Assembly: GCF_001403795.1 (NCBI RefSeq)
Contig: NZ_CXSU01000012.1
Coordinates: 1,583,264 to 1,647,263, forward strand
Length of the DNA: 64,000 bases
Direction: 5' to 3'
Source: Jannaschia donghaensis
Lineage (GTDB): Bacteria; Pseudomonadota; Alphaproteobacteria; Rhodobacterales; Rhodobacteraceae
Shown here: in pieces, positions 18,246 to 26,416 of the stretch
Layout of the letters: every line of letters starts with the position of its first letter
How positions within the stretch are numbered: position 1 is the stretch's first letter
Translations under genes and position numbers: made by a program
The notes under the pieces: model-generated
Told to the model about the DNA's origin: nothing
The model's database searches: none
What the model saw: only the letters and a program-made list of their open reading frames with translations

Positions 18246-18668
18246 TTACTCCCTTACGAGTTCGATCCAAGTGTGAACGTCATCATCTGTTACTTCCCGC
18301 CCCTCGACATGCGACTGGTACCAACGCGCGACGATTGCCCCGCGCTTTTCACTTTTGATTTTGATGTCTTCTTCATTCAGGTGCTGATCGAGTGAAGTTT
18401 CGATCCGCTTCAGCGCCTCGAAGTCATGCGCCGCGCGAACAGCCTTGGTTCCAAGCAATATCCACGCAGCATCAACCTCAAACCGGTCGGCCATCGCCAC
18501 GAGGGCTTCGACCGGCAAACCGCGCTGGCCCTTTTCGTAGCTGTGATAGGCGCGATGGGAGACGCCAATCGCCTCCGCCATGGCTGTTTGTGTCAGGCCG
18601 ACTTCATTCCGCGCGATTGCGAGCCGCGCGCCCATAGAAGCGAAAACAGACCTATTGTCCTGCGGCAT
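18246..18668 (-). CDS. XRE-family transcriptional regulator
   Basis: 140 aa from the ATG at 18668 (an in-frame TTG upstream at 18689 is less likely). The helix-turn-helix covers about residues 10-60 (ARLAIARNEVGLTQTAMAEA, then SHRAYHSYEKGQRGLP), followed by a helical C-terminal part. First gene of the minus-strand restriction operon and divergent from the excisionase-like gene at 18737. Restriction systems often use such C-proteins to delay Res expression. Inference: it controls both the restriction operon and, on the other side, element excision. Confidence 0.82.
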   Translation of the reverse strand: MPQDNRSVFASMGARLAIARNEVGLTQTAMAEAIGVSHRAYHSYEKGQRGLPVEALVAMADRFEVDAAWILLGTKAVRAAHDFEALKRIETSLDQHLNEEDIKIKSEKRGAIVARWYQSHVEGREVTDDDVHTWIELVRE

Positions 18669-18694
18669 ACGAGGTTTCCATTGACGCAATCGTC

Positions 18695-18726
18695 ATAACG
18701 AGCAAAACTGCACAAAATGACGTTAT
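18695..18726. promoter_or_regulatory. Candidate XRE operator in the divergent intergenic region
   Basis: The inverted repeat ATAACG (18695-18700) / CGTTAT (18721-18726), with 20 bp between the arms, lies in the 68-bp gap between the XRE gene and the first excisionase-like gene. The position suits a regulator that controls both transcripts. Confidence 0.42.
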
Positions 18727-18736
18727 TTCTATCCTA

Positions 18737-19012
18737 ATGCCATCTGAGCATGTCAAAAGGTGCGGAACAAGCGATTCCATTCATATCCAACAGTGGAGGC
18801 TGAAATTGACCCAGGAACGTCTTCTCTCTCCCAAACAGCTCAGCGAAATCGTTGGGCTTAGTCCTGCGCAAATTCGCGCACTCATGAACACCGGGAAACT
18901 GGAGTTCGTGGAGATATCATCGAAGACCAAGATGCTGACGATGAGCGGATGGGAGCGGTTTCAGAAGAACGCGACCAAGGTCAAAGGGGCCGAGGGTTCG
19001 GCGGTGAATTGA
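18737..19012 (+). CDS. Excisionase-like helix-turn-helix protein
   Basis: 91 aa. After a 30-residue N-terminal extension it has LLSPKQLSEIVGLSPAQIRA followed by LMNTGKLEFVEI and a Trp-containing end (SGWERFQKNA), the winged-helix pattern of MerR-like excisionases. No good ribosome binding site is seen before the ATG; a start further downstream is possible. It precedes a second small DNA-binding gene by 15 nt and then the integrase. Inference: a recombination directionality factor or its helper. Confidence 0.6.
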   Translation: MPSEHVKRCGTSDSIHIQQWRLKLTQERLLSPKQLSEIVGLSPAQIRALMNTGKLEFVEISSKTKMLTMSGWERFQKNATKVKGAEGSAVN

Positions 19013-19027
19013 CGGGGGTGTCAGGCC

Positions 19028-19264
19028 ATGGCGACGACCAATCTGAATATCAGCGTGATCGACAAGCGCATGCTGAAGCAGTCCGAAGCCGCGAGCTATG
19101 CCGGGTTGCCAGTGAAGCATTTCAAGGCCGCATGTCCGGTGCGCCCGGTGGAATTAATGCAAGGCGCTCTTCGTTGGGATCGTCGTGATATCGATCTCTG
19201 GATTGATGATGTGAAGTCTGGGTCCGTGACCGATACCCGCGAAACCATTCTGGATCGCCTTTGA
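19028..19264 (+). CDS. AlpA/Xis-like DNA-binding protein
   Basis: 78 aa with the compact pattern MLKQSEAASYAGLPVKHFKA ... RWDRRDIDLWIDDV (residues about 15-62), which is the helix-turn-helix of AlpA/excisionase-type proteins commonly found just before integrase genes in alphaproteobacterial islands. Its TGA overlaps the integrase ATG by one base (TGATG). Inference: controls excision or integrase synthesis. Confidence 0.72.
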   Translation: MATTNLNISVIDKRMLKQSEAASYAGLPVKHFKAACPVRPVELMQGALRWDRRDIDLWIDDVKSGSVTDTRETILDRL

Positions 19265-20376
19265 TGACACAGGTGCGGGTCAAAGGGTTCAAGATTTTCA
19301 AGGACCGGCACGGAAAGCAGCGATGCTATCACCGCGAAACCGGCCACAAGGTTGATCTTGCCCGCGCGCCCATCGGCTCCGCCGAGTTCTTCGCTGAATG
19401 TGAGACGATCCGCGCCGTAGCTGAGGCACAGCGGGCCAAGGCTCCAAAGGCCGGAACGCTTGGCGGGCTGATCCAGTCCTACTTTGAGACGGAACACTAC
19501 CAGAACCTCGCCGAAGCCACCCGGCGCGACTATCGCAAATGCGCCGACTTCCTTGAGCCGATCCGCGACACGCCGACCCATGTGATCGACACGCCGTTGA
19601 TCGCGGGCATCCATGATAAGGCAGCAAAGAAGATTGGCTGGCGGCGGGCGAACATGGTTCGCACGCTTCTCAGCGAGGTCTTTCGCTACAACATCCCGAA
19701 GGGGCTCGTCTCAGCCAACTTCGCTAAAGATGTGATCCCGAAGCGCCGTCCACGCGACCGCGCCTATGCAAACCGCCCCTGGACAATCGAGGAACGAGAC
19801 GCCGTCTTGGGCAAGGCCAAGCCCCATGTTCGCGTCGCCCTGGCCTTGATGATGAATACCGGCCTCGATCCGTCGGATGCCTTGCGACTGCGGAAGGATC
19901 AGGTCGATGACGGCACTATCTGGGGCGTGCGCGGCAAAACCGGTGAAGAGGTCGCGATCCCGGTTAGTCCGACGCTTCAGGCCGCGCTCGACCGAATGCC
20001 GAACCACAAGGCCGAAACTGTGCTGTCCAATTCGCGCGGCGAAGCATGGACCTACAACGGCTTCTCGACAGTCTGGCACCGCTTCAAGACCGCCCTTGAG
20101 AAAGAAGGCCTTATCGAAAAAGGCCTGACCCTCAAGGGCTTGCGGCACACGGTCGCCACGACTTTGCGCGAGGCGGGGCTGGATGAACGCCGTATCGCGG
20201 ACCTTCTGGGGCAGAAAACACCGTCCATGGCGCGGCACTATTCGCGGTCTGCGAACCTTGCCGACAAGAACCGCGAGACGATGGCGACATTAGAAGAAGA
20301 GAACCGAAGGCGGGCCGAAAGTGTCAAACCTTCGCAGAAAAGCGTCAAACCCGACCGAAACGAGGATCAGCCATGA
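19264..20376 (+). CDS. int: Tyrosine recombinase/integrase of the tRNA-Phe element
   Basis: 370 aa with an N-terminal SAM-like domain (about 65-160) and a C-terminal catalytic domain. The nucleophile lies in MARHYSR (Tyr326) and the second Arg in LRHT (Arg294, His295). Two usual positions differ: the box I motif reads TGLDPSD (199-205), where most integrases have TGLR, and LKGLRHT (290-296) has Lys and Gly where HxLRHT is usual. I recall this form from a subgroup of alphaproteobacterial island integrases, so it is probably active. The gene ends 29 bp before the right repeat in the tRNA, consistent with integration at that site. Confidence 0.9.
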   Translation: MTQVRVKGFKIFKDRHGKQRCYHRETGHKVDLARAPIGSAEFFAECETIRAVAEAQRAKAPKAGTLGGLIQSYFETEHYQNLAEATRRDYRKCADFLEPIRDTPTHVIDTPLIAGIHDKAAKKIGWRRANMVRTLLSEVFRYNIPKGLVSANFAKDVIPKRRPRDRAYANRPWTIEERDAVLGKAKPHVRVALALMMNTGLDPSDALRLRKDQVDDGTIWGVRGKTGEEVAIPVSPTLQAALDRMPNHKAETVLSNSRGEAWTYNGFSTVWHRFKTALEKEGLIEKGLTLKGLRHTVATTLREAGLDERRIADLLGQKTPSMARHYSRSANLADKNRETMATLEEENRRRAESVKPSQKSVKPDRNEDQP

Positions 20377-20405
20377 GCAGAAAATACAAGAATATCAGAT
20401 ATTTA

Positions 20406-20452
20406 AATGGTGCCCGGGGGCGGAATCGAACCACCGACACGAGGATTTTCAA
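20406..20452. repeat. Right attachment site within intact tRNA-Phe
   Basis: Identical over 47 bp to 8073-8119. It spans the 3' half of the tRNA from the anticodon loop through CCA plus two further bases, so integration rebuilt a complete tRNA gene. Confidence 0.93.
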
Positions 20453-20482
20453 TCCACTGCTCTACCCCTGAGCTACCCAGGC
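20411..20482 (-). tRNA. tRNA-Phe (GAA)
   Basis: A full cloverleaf on the minus strand: acceptor GCCTGGG/CCCGGGC, D arm GCTC/GAGC, anticodon loop TTGAAAA with GAA, T arm GGTGG-TTCGATT-CCGCC, discriminator A and encoded CCA (20408-20410). The anticodon stem has one T-T mismatch at its second pair. It is the integration target of the element on its left. Confidence 0.96.
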
Positions 20483-20560
20483 ACCGGGTTACGAAAGCAT
20501 GGCCTTCGTAGGGTCCGCACCGTCTAGGACAGGGGAAAAACCGTGTCCAGACGAAAATGG

Positions 20561-20752
20561 TCAGTGTGGTCGAGAACGCCGCTCCAGCTCCTGCTCCAGG
20601 GCGTCGATCGCCTCCTCCGCATCGTCGGGATCAGTCGATGGGACGGCATAAGCACCATTCAGCCATTTGCCCAGATCGACGTCGGCGCAGCGTTTGGAGC
20701 AGAACGGACGATACGCCGCGTCCGTCTTCTTCTGGCAGATCGGGCAACTCAC
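20561..20752 (-). CDS. yacG: DNA gyrase inhibitor YacG
   Basis: A 63-aa zinc protein with the four zinc cysteines in CPIC (Cys3, Cys6) and CSKRC (Cys18, Cys22), then the conserved VDLGKWLNGAYAVPS stretch. YacG binds GyrB and inhibits gyrase. The start overlaps the rng stop (ATGA), making it the last gene of the maf-rng-yacG unit, an order that is common in Rhodobacterales. Confidence 0.93.
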   Translation of the reverse strand: MSCPICQKKTDAAYRPFCSKRCADVDLGKWLNGAYAVPSTDPDDAEEAIDALEQELERRSRPH

Positions 20753-21753
20753 AGCAGATCCTCCAACGGGCGTCGTTCGCGGCGGCGGGTCAGTTCGAAA
20801 TGGCCCAACGGAGTCCAGCCGATCAGCGATGTCTCGATCGGATCGGCACGGAACGCAGTGCGCAGGGCGCTCTCGAAGGCCTTGCGGTCTTTCTTGGACA
20901 TCGGGGCGAGGTCCAGAACGATCTGCCCCCCGATCCCCCGCAACCGCAACTGCCGGGGCAGGACCTTTGCCAAGGCCAAATTCGCCTTCAGCCCCCCCGC
21001 TCCGCCTTCCGGCGTGTTGACGTCCACGGCCGTCAGCGCGCGCGTCGGTTCGATATAGAATGTTGCCGCCCCACCAATAACGGCCGGATCGCGCAGCAGG
21101 TCCAAAGCATCCGCGGCCACATCCCAGTCTTCGGATACATCTTCGCCGGCCCAGTCACGCCACGCCAATGTATGCGCGTCGGGCGCATCCAGCAAACGCT
21201 CCGCCTCCGTGCCGCCGTCACCCAGAACCTGCATCGCCATCGCCCAGGTCCGCGTTAGGTCATCGGTCAGAGCGTCTTCGTCGATCCCCTCGCAGGCGGT
21301 GCGCAGGATGATGCCGTGCCCGTCCCGGTCGGGAACAGCATCATGCGCGATCTCCAGAAGGCGGTCGCGTTCCTCGTCGTCGGTAAGGCTACGCGCGACG
21401 TTCAGACCGGGCGCGCCCGGCGTGACGATGCAATAGCGCGACTTGAAGAGGACGCGATCGGTGACAGGCACCGCCTTGCCGGCCTCCGCATATCCGGTCA
21501 CCTGGACCAGCATTATTTGACCCGGGGCCATGCCCTTGGCGTTGCGATGCCAGCCGGTCAGCCCGTCGCCAAGCCGGACAAACATGCCGCCTTGCCCCTT
21601 GACCGGGCGGTCGCAGATCGCGCGAAAGACGGCCCCGATCCCGGGGCGATCGTCGTCGGCGTCGATCAGCAGATCGTCAAGCTGTCCGTCGACCATACGC
21701 GCGGCGGCGCGACGGCCCCCGTGTTCGCCCAAGATGATTTGCGTGCCCTTCAT
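20749..21753 (-). CDS. rng: Short ribonuclease E/G family protein
   Basis: 334 aa, far shorter than E. coli RNase G (about 490) or RNase E. It keeps an S1-like region (about 30-90) and the DNase I-like catalytic part, with [12 protein letters not shown] (metal-binding Asp) and [11 protein letters not shown] (second Asp). The usual C-terminal Zn-link and small domain are absent. This short form is typical of Rhodobacterales genomes. The ATG at 21753 overlaps the maf stop (ATGA); a longer upstream reading has maf out of frame and is not coding. Role: RNA processing or turnover. Confidence 0.88.
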   Translation of the reverse strand: MKGTQIILGEHGGRRAAARMVDGQLDDLLIDADDDRPGIGAVFRAICDRPVKGQGGMFVRLGDGLTGWHRNAKGMAPGQIMLVQVTGYAEAGKAVPVTDRVLFKSRYCIVTPGAPGLNVARSLTDDEERDRLLEIAHDAVPDRDGHGIILRTACEGIDEDALTDDLTRTWAMAMQVLGDGGTEAERLLDAPDAHTLAWRDWAGEDVSEDWDVAADALDLLRDPAVIGGAATFYIEPTRALTAVDVNTPEGGAGGLKANLALAKVLPRQLRLRGIGGQIVLDLAPMSKKDRKAFESALRTAFRADPIETSLIGWTPLGHFELTRRRERRPLEDLL

Positions 21754-22334
21754 CGCCAGACCTCCAGTCCCGCCGCCTGCAACACATTCGCCGTCTCGTG
21801 CAGCGGCAAACCGACGACGCCCGAAAAGCTGCCTCCGATCCACGACACGAAGGCCCCCGCCGGTCCCTGGATCGCATAGGCCCCCGCCTTGCCGCGCCAG
21901 TCGTCGGTGGCAAGATAGCCGTTGACCTCGGTGTCCGACAGAACCTTCATCTTCACGACCGTCTCGCAGGTCCGAAACCATGTGCGCGCCCCGCGCCGGA
22001 CGCCCAGCGCGGTAAACACGCGGTGCCGACGGCCCGATAGAAGATGCAGGAATTGAACGGCCTCCCCTGCATCGGCAGGCTTGCCCAAAATGCGTCGGCC
22101 GACGGCGACCGTCGTATCGGCGCACAGCACCACATCGTCCTCATCTGCGATAACGGCAGATAGTTTACCGGCCGTGATCCTCTCGCAATAGACGCGGGGA
22201 AGCTCGCCTTTGCGCGGCGTCTCGTCGATGTCGGGGGCGCGAATGTCGTGCGGCGTCAGACCCAGTTGCCCCAACAGCTCCAGCCGTCGGGGAGAACCCG
22301 ATCCGAGGATCAGGCGCGGGGCCGAGTCCGGCAC
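21750..22334 (-). CDS. maf: Maf-family nucleotide pyrophosphatase
   Basis: 194 aa with the family's N-terminal signature [15 protein letters not shown], then [12 protein letters not shown] and the [16 protein letters not shown] stretch with the catalytic Asp. Maf proteins hydrolyse dTTP/UTP or modified nucleotides and are linked to septum control. It follows infA closely (1 nt between infA stop and this start) and overlaps rng by four bases. Confidence 0.94.
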   Translation of the reverse strand: MPDSAPRLILGSGSPRRLELLGQLGLTPHDIRAPDIDETPRKGELPRVYCERITAGKLSAVIADEDDVVLCADTTVAVGRRILGKPADAGEAVQFLHLLSGRRHRVFTALGVRRGARTWFRTCETVVKMKVLSDTEVNGYLATDDWRGKAGAYAIQGPAGAFVSWIGGSFSGVVGLPLHETANVLQAAGLEVWR

Positions 22335-22335
22335 C

Positions 22336-22554
22336 TTACTTGAAGCGATAGTTGATGCGGCCCTTGGTCAGGTCGTAGGGCGTCATCTCGACCTGGACCT
22401 TATCGCCCGCGAGGACGCGGATCCGGTTCTTGCGCATCTTGCCTGCCGTGTGCGCAATGATCTCATGGCCGTTCTCGAGTTCGACCCGGAATGTCGCGTT
22501 CGGCAAGAGCTCGCGCACGACGCCGGGGAATTCGAGCATTTCTTCCTTGGCCAT
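22336..22554 (-). CDS. infA: Translation initiation factor IF-1
   Basis: 72 aa, the usual size, a single OB fold: [19 protein letters not shown], then [20 protein letters not shown] and a KGRINYRFK end. It binds the 30S A site during initiation. Start chosen at the canonical MAKEE. Upstream, 22555-22816 is a 262-bp non-coding stretch that should hold its promoter. Confidence 0.97.
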   Translation of the reverse strand: MAKEEMLEFPGVVRELLPNATFRVELENGHEIIAHTAGKMRKNRIRVLAGDKVQVEMTPYDLTKGRINYRFK

Positions 22555-22816
22555 GTTCTCTCCTGATGTGGGCCGCAAAGGGCGGCGGATGCGGCTAGAT
22601 GGGGCCAAATCGCGAATTGTTCAAGGGGGGATATCAGCGCGCGGGTCCCGGACCGGCGATCAGTGATGTCGCCTGCACCTGGTGGCGGGGCATCGGTCCT
22701 TCCCCTCCGTTGCCGTGGCACCGCCCGCAGGCCCTTGCCGAAACGGATCGCACCCTTTGACCGACGACCGTTTTGCGGAGTGAGCAGGCGGAAAAACTGC
22801 GCCAACGTCGGGGTGC

Positions 22817-23257
22817 CTATCCGAACCGGGCCTTCAGCCGACCCATGATCTGATCGCGGCTCAGCCGGTAGCTCGCCAGTTTCTGTTCGCGGCCCTCTCC
22901 CAAACCTGTCGGATCCATGATGGGCCAGTATTCGACGTCGATGTGGGCGTGGCGAGCCAGTTCCAGCGCCATGCGCTGCGATGCGGGGCTAAGCGCGACG
23001 ATCAGGTCGAATTGCTCCAGATCGTCACCCCACTGCTTCATCTCCTCGAAGCTGCGCGTGCGATGGCGGGACAGTTCGATCCCCAGTTCCGCACACACGG
23101 CGATCGTGAAGCCGTCGATATCCAGATCGTTCCTCACCCCCGCCGACTGCACGTAGATATCGTGGCCGTGGAGCTTCTTCATCAACCCTTCGGCCATGGG
23201 CGAGCGGACGGCATTGTGATCGCAGCAAAAGAGGACCGATTGCGGATTGTCCCCCAC
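22817..23257 (-). CDS. Low molecular weight protein-tyrosine phosphatase family protein
   Basis: 146 aa. The P-loop FCCDHNAVRSPMAEG (Cys-x5-Arg-Ser) is near residue 12 and the general-acid Asp is in IMDPTG (about residue 113). The family includes phosphotyrosine phosphatases and arsenate reductases; the loop does not separate them. GTG start 3 nt after the UPF0262 stop. The order UPF0262-phosphatase-infA-maf is conserved in Rhodobacterales. Confidence 0.88.
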   Translation of the reverse strand: MGDNPQSVLFCCDHNAVRSPMAEGLMKKLHGHDIYVQSAGVRNDLDIDGFTIAVCAELGIELSRHRTRSFEEMKQWGDDLEQFDLIVALSPASQRMALELARHAHIDVEYWPIMDPTGLGEGREQKLASYRLSRDQIMGRLKARFG

Positions 23258-23260
23258 CCG

Positions 23261-23731
23261 TCAGGCCCCGAAGTGCAGGACGCAGATGAGAGTGAAGAGC
23301 CGTCTTGACGTGTCGGTATCGACCTCCGCCTTTCCCTCCAGCCGCTCCTGCAGGATGCGCGCCCCTTCGTTGTGGATGCCGCGTCTGGCCATGTCGATCG
23401 CCTCGATCTGGCTGGGGGGCAACTTCTTGACCGCATCGAAATAAGCCGCGCAGATCTGCCAGTAGTCCTTCACGACCTGTCGGAAGGGTCCCATCGCCAG
23501 ATGAAATTCCCCAGCCTTGCCGGCGTCGGTCGAAATATCGAAGACCAGCCGTCGCTCTCGGATGGCCAGCAACACGTCGTAGGGACCGACCGGCGCGCCG
23601 TCGGCCACCAGCGCGAAGTTGTTCTCTTCAAGCAAATCGAAGATGGCAACGGCCCGCTCCTGCTCGATCTCCGGTGTGGGGGTCGGCAGGTTGGCGTCGT
23701 CGATGCGGATCTGGGCGATGCGGGATGTCAT
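23261..23731 (-). CDS. UPF0262 family protein
   Basis: 156 aa, recognised as UPF0262 from MTSRIAQIRIDD, the RRLVFDI region, MGPFRQVVKDYWQICAAYF and the DMARRGIHNEGA end. Function unknown; restricted to alphaproteobacteria and nearly always next to hisD. No clear Shine-Dalgarno before the ATG. In most relatives it follows hisD directly; here a broken membrane-protein gene lies between. Confidence 0.9.
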   Translation of the reverse strand: MTSRIAQIRIDDANLPTPTPEIEQERAVAIFDLLEENNFALVADGAPVGPYDVLLAIRERRLVFDISTDAGKAGEFHLAMGPFRQVVKDYWQICAAYFDAVKKLPPSQIEAIDMARRGIHNEGARILQERLEGKAEVDTDTSRRLFTLICVLHFGA

Positions 23732-23790
23732 GGAGGAGTGATGCGGGATTACGGCAAGGGTAGCAATGGTCTCAGGCGGAGCGTTTCCGT

Positions 23791-24438
23791 TCAGACGACC
23801 GTGCCGAGCACGAGCAGCCCCACACCGATCAGCCGGAGCGCCATGCGCCAACGCAAGGGCGTATGCAGCGGCGCGAGACCGGCGAAAAGCGCGAGCGGCA
23901 GGACGGCGTTCAACCGGTTCCCGTCGCTCGCCAAGACCCAGGCGGCGAGCACCGCCCCGAGCAGCGGCAGGAGTGGCGAGAGCACCGCCAGATGTCGAGG
24001 GGGAGCGATCTCGGGCTTTTGGAAGTCGGCCCGGATCAGATCGAGAGCCTCGGGAGCAATGCGTGGCGGGACCGCGCAGAGGACGGCTCCGAAGATGAGC
24101 CCACCCCCGAGCCAGACACCCAGATCGACGAGCGGCGCGCCGCTGCCGACCATCACGAACATGAACACGAACCAAAATGCGGCCTGTGCCGCCGCAAGCT
24201 GCATCCGGCCAAGGATATCCGCGCGCCGCTCCGCCTCGATCACGGCCGCTTCCGTACTGTCGAGCGTCAGCAGTCAAAGCGCCGCGACGACGATCGCGCG
24301 CCGCCACGCCGGTATCTCGCTGCCCGTGCCGCCAAACAAACCGTCCAGGATCAGGGCGATGGCCGCAAGGACACCCGCCCCGAGCAGGGCATACAGGAAC
24401 GAAGAGCGACGGCGGAGGGGGCGGAAGATGGATAGCAT
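23791..24438 (-). pseudogene. Multi-TM membrane protein gene interrupted by an in-frame TGA
   Basis: Reading from the ATG at 24438 gives MLSIFRPLRRRSSFLYALLG, a TM helix (ALLGAGVLAAIALIL), then AIVVAAL, a TGA at 24276-24274, and in the same frame LLTLDSTEAAVIEAERRADI and further TM helices to a stop at 23791. The frame is open and of membrane-protein composition on both sides of the TGA, so a single-base change from TGG (Trp) or CGA is likely. A GTG at 24243 could restart a 150-aa product. No family recognised. It lies between hisD and UPF0262 on the same strand. Confidence 0.72.
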
Positions 24439-24503
24439 TGCGAACACCGGTTTCAGAACGAGGTGCCGACGTCGCTACGCCCGATCCGACATTCCGGCAA
24501 GCG

Positions 24504-25805
24504 TCACCTGTTCAGCCGATCCAGCCGCGCCTGAACGCTCAGCCCGTGGGCTTCCAGCGACTCCGACGTCGCCAGTCGCACGGCAGCCGGGCCGATGGCG
24601 CGCAACGACTCCGGCGTCATCCGCGCCAGCGTCGTGCGCTTGACGAAATCCATCACCGACAACCCCGAGGAGAAGCGCGCGGAGCGGGCCGTGGGCAGGA
24701 CGTGGTTGGGGCCACCGACATAGTCGCCAATGGCTTCAGGTGTCCATTGGCCCAAGAAAATCGCGCCGGCATGGGTGATCCGGTCGGCCAGCGCATCCGG
24801 GTCGGCGACCGCCAATTCCAGGTGTTCGGGTGCGATGCGGTTGGACAGGCGCGCGGCTTCCTCCAGATCTCGGACGACGACGATCGCGCCAAAATCGCGC
24901 CAGCTGGGCCCGGCGATATGCGCGCGCTGCAACGTCGTCAGCCGGGCCTCGACCGCCGCCGCGACGGCCTGCCCGAAGGCGGCATCATCGGTGATCAGGA
25001 TGCTTTGCGCGCTTTCGTCGTGTTCGGCCTGCGACAGCAGGTCCACGGCGATCCAGTCCGGGTCATTTTCGGCATCGGCGATGACAAGTATTTCGGAAGG
25101 CCCGGCGATCATGTCGATACCCACGCGTCCGAACACGCGGCGCTTGGCGGCGGCGACGAAAGCGTTGCCCGGCCCGGTGATCTTATCGACCGGCGCGATC
25201 GTCTCGGTCCCATAGGCCATGGCCGCCACGGCCTGCGCCCCGCCGATACGATAGATTTCGGTCACGCCCGAAATCTGGGCCGCCAGCAAAACCAGCGGAT
25301 TGACGATCCCATCCGGGGTGGGCACGCACATGACCAGCCGCCCGACGCCAGCGACGCGGGCCGGGACCGCATTCATCAGGACCGAAGACGGATAGCTGGC
25401 CAGGCCGCCGGGCACGTACAACCCTGCGGCATCGACGGGACCCCATCGCCATCCCAGCGTGGCACCGGTGTCATCCGTCCACGATGCATCTTCAGGCATC
25501 TGACGCTCGTGATAGGCGCGGATGCGGGCGGCGGCGGTTTCCAGCGCCGCGCGGTCCTCGGCCGAGACCTGCGCGGCCGCCTTTGCGATTTCGGCAGCCG
25601 TGACCCGCATCGTGTCGGGGGTCAGGTCCAGCCTGTCGAAGCGCGACGTCAGCTCGCAGACGGCAAGGTCGCCGCGCGCACGCACATCGGCGATGATGGC
25701 CGCAACCGCATCATCGACGTCGGGCGCATCCTCTCGCTTCATGGTCAGAAGGGCGGCGAAACGGTCGTCGAAGTCGGGGGCGGTGCTGTCGAGGAACTGG
25801 GGCAT
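24504..25805 (-). CDS. hisD: Histidinol dehydrogenase
   Basis: 433 aa, normal length. It oxidises histidinol to histidine, the last two steps of histidine synthesis, with Zn and NAD. Seen: GPGNAFVAAAKR with the NAD loop, GPSEILVIAD, the metal and catalytic region HDESAQSILI, and NRIAPEHLEL with the catalytic Glu-His pair. The UPF0262/infA string follows downstream; DUF2948-murA lies upstream after a 125-bp gap. Confidence 0.97.
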   Translation of the reverse strand: MPQFLDSTAPDFDDRFAALLTMKREDAPDVDDAVAAIIADVRARGDLAVCELTSRFDRLDLTPDTMRVTAAEIAKAAAQVSAEDRAALETAAARIRAYHERQMPEDASWTDDTGATLGWRWGPVDAAGLYVPGGLASYPSSVLMNAVPARVAGVGRLVMCVPTPDGIVNPLVLLAAQISGVTEIYRIGGAQAVAAMAYGTETIAPVDKITGPGNAFVAAAKRRVFGRVGIDMIAGPSEILVIADAENDPDWIAVDLLSQAEHDESAQSILITDDAAFGQAVAAAVEARLTTLQRAHIAGPSWRDFGAIVVVRDLEEAARLSNRIAPEHLELAVADPDALADRITHAGAIFLGQWTPEAIGDYVGGPNHVLPTARSARFSSGLSVMDFVKRTTLARMTPESLRAIGPAAVRLATSESLEAHGLSVQARLDRLNR

Positions 25806-25930
25806 CCGGGATCATCTTCGCGTCTGGAGGTCGCATTGGGACTAGCCGCCCTGCCCCGCCGCCTCAAGGTGCCGCGGCGTTGAAATGTCGGCGTCTGCCC
25901 GCACGGCTCCGTCCGGCAAACGCCATAACA

Positions 25931-26416
25931 TCAAGCGTCTGGGTGGGTCGGTGCCTTCCCGGACGGCGCGGCATAGGGCCGCGTCACATCGCCGAGCGTC
26001 AAATCGAGGCAGTCGCACGTCACCTCGATCAGACCGTCGCCGGCAAAGGTCAGGCGCAGCGTACCGTCGGCATCTTCACCCGGCACCCAGTCCACCATCA
26101 GCACCGACAGCACGGTGTCCGCATCACCGGGCACCACGCCCTGACCGCGAACCGCGCGCACGTCATTCGCCGTCAGCACGGTCTGCACCCGCTCCGGCTG
26201 GCGCGCGCCATGTTCCCAGCGGAAGCGGTTGAGCAGCATCGCGAACCGGCGCCCCCCCTTCTGCCAACGCATCTCGGAGGCCGAAAGGACGGCGTCCTGC
26301 ACCAGCGCCGAGACGACCTGCAGATCTTCCGCGTCCGTGGCCCAAAGGCGCAGCGGCACACCATCGGCGTCGTGGAACCGTGCGTCCCCCACCGGCTTGT
26401 TCGACGGATCAGCCAT
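25931..26416 (-). CDS. DUF2948 family protein
   Basis: 161 aa, recognised as DUF2948, an alphaproteobacterial family of unknown function ([58 protein letters not shown]). Its ATG precedes the murA stop by 8 nt, so it is coupled to murA, as in related genomes. Confidence 0.9.
   Translation of the reverse strand: MADPSNKPVGDARFHDADGVPLRLWATDAEDLQVVSALVQDAVLSASEMRWQKGGRRFAMLLNRFRWEHGARQPERVQTVLTANDVRAVRGQGVVPGDADTVLSVLMVDWVPGEDADGTLRLTFAGDGLIEVTCDCLDLTLGDVTRPYAAPSGKAPTHPDA

Larger units (their letters stand above)
8073..20452. mobile_element. Integrative mobilizable element in tRNA-Phe, with restriction and dCTP-deaminase-like cargo
   Basis: The element is delimited by a perfect 47-bp direct repeat (8073-8119 and 20406-20452; offset 12,333 bp) that equals the tRNA-Phe sequence from the anticodon loop to the CCA end. 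The intact tRNA is on the right, and the integrase gene ends 29 bp from the right repeat, the usual layout for tRNA-targeting tyrosine recombinases. Inside are a DNA-binding protein, mobC, a relaxase with nested mbeB/mbeD-like genes, an RHH/helical/Dcd-fold operon, an XRE-TM-Mod-Res-Mrr operon, two excisionase-like genes and the integrase. No type IV secretion genes are present, so transfer would need a helper. Genes are tightly packed and intact, suggesting recent acquisition. Confidence 0.92.

Noticed and set aside
24177..25883. 568-codon plus-strand frame opposite hisD
   Set aside because: hisD is unmistakable on the other strand; this frame has no recognisable content.
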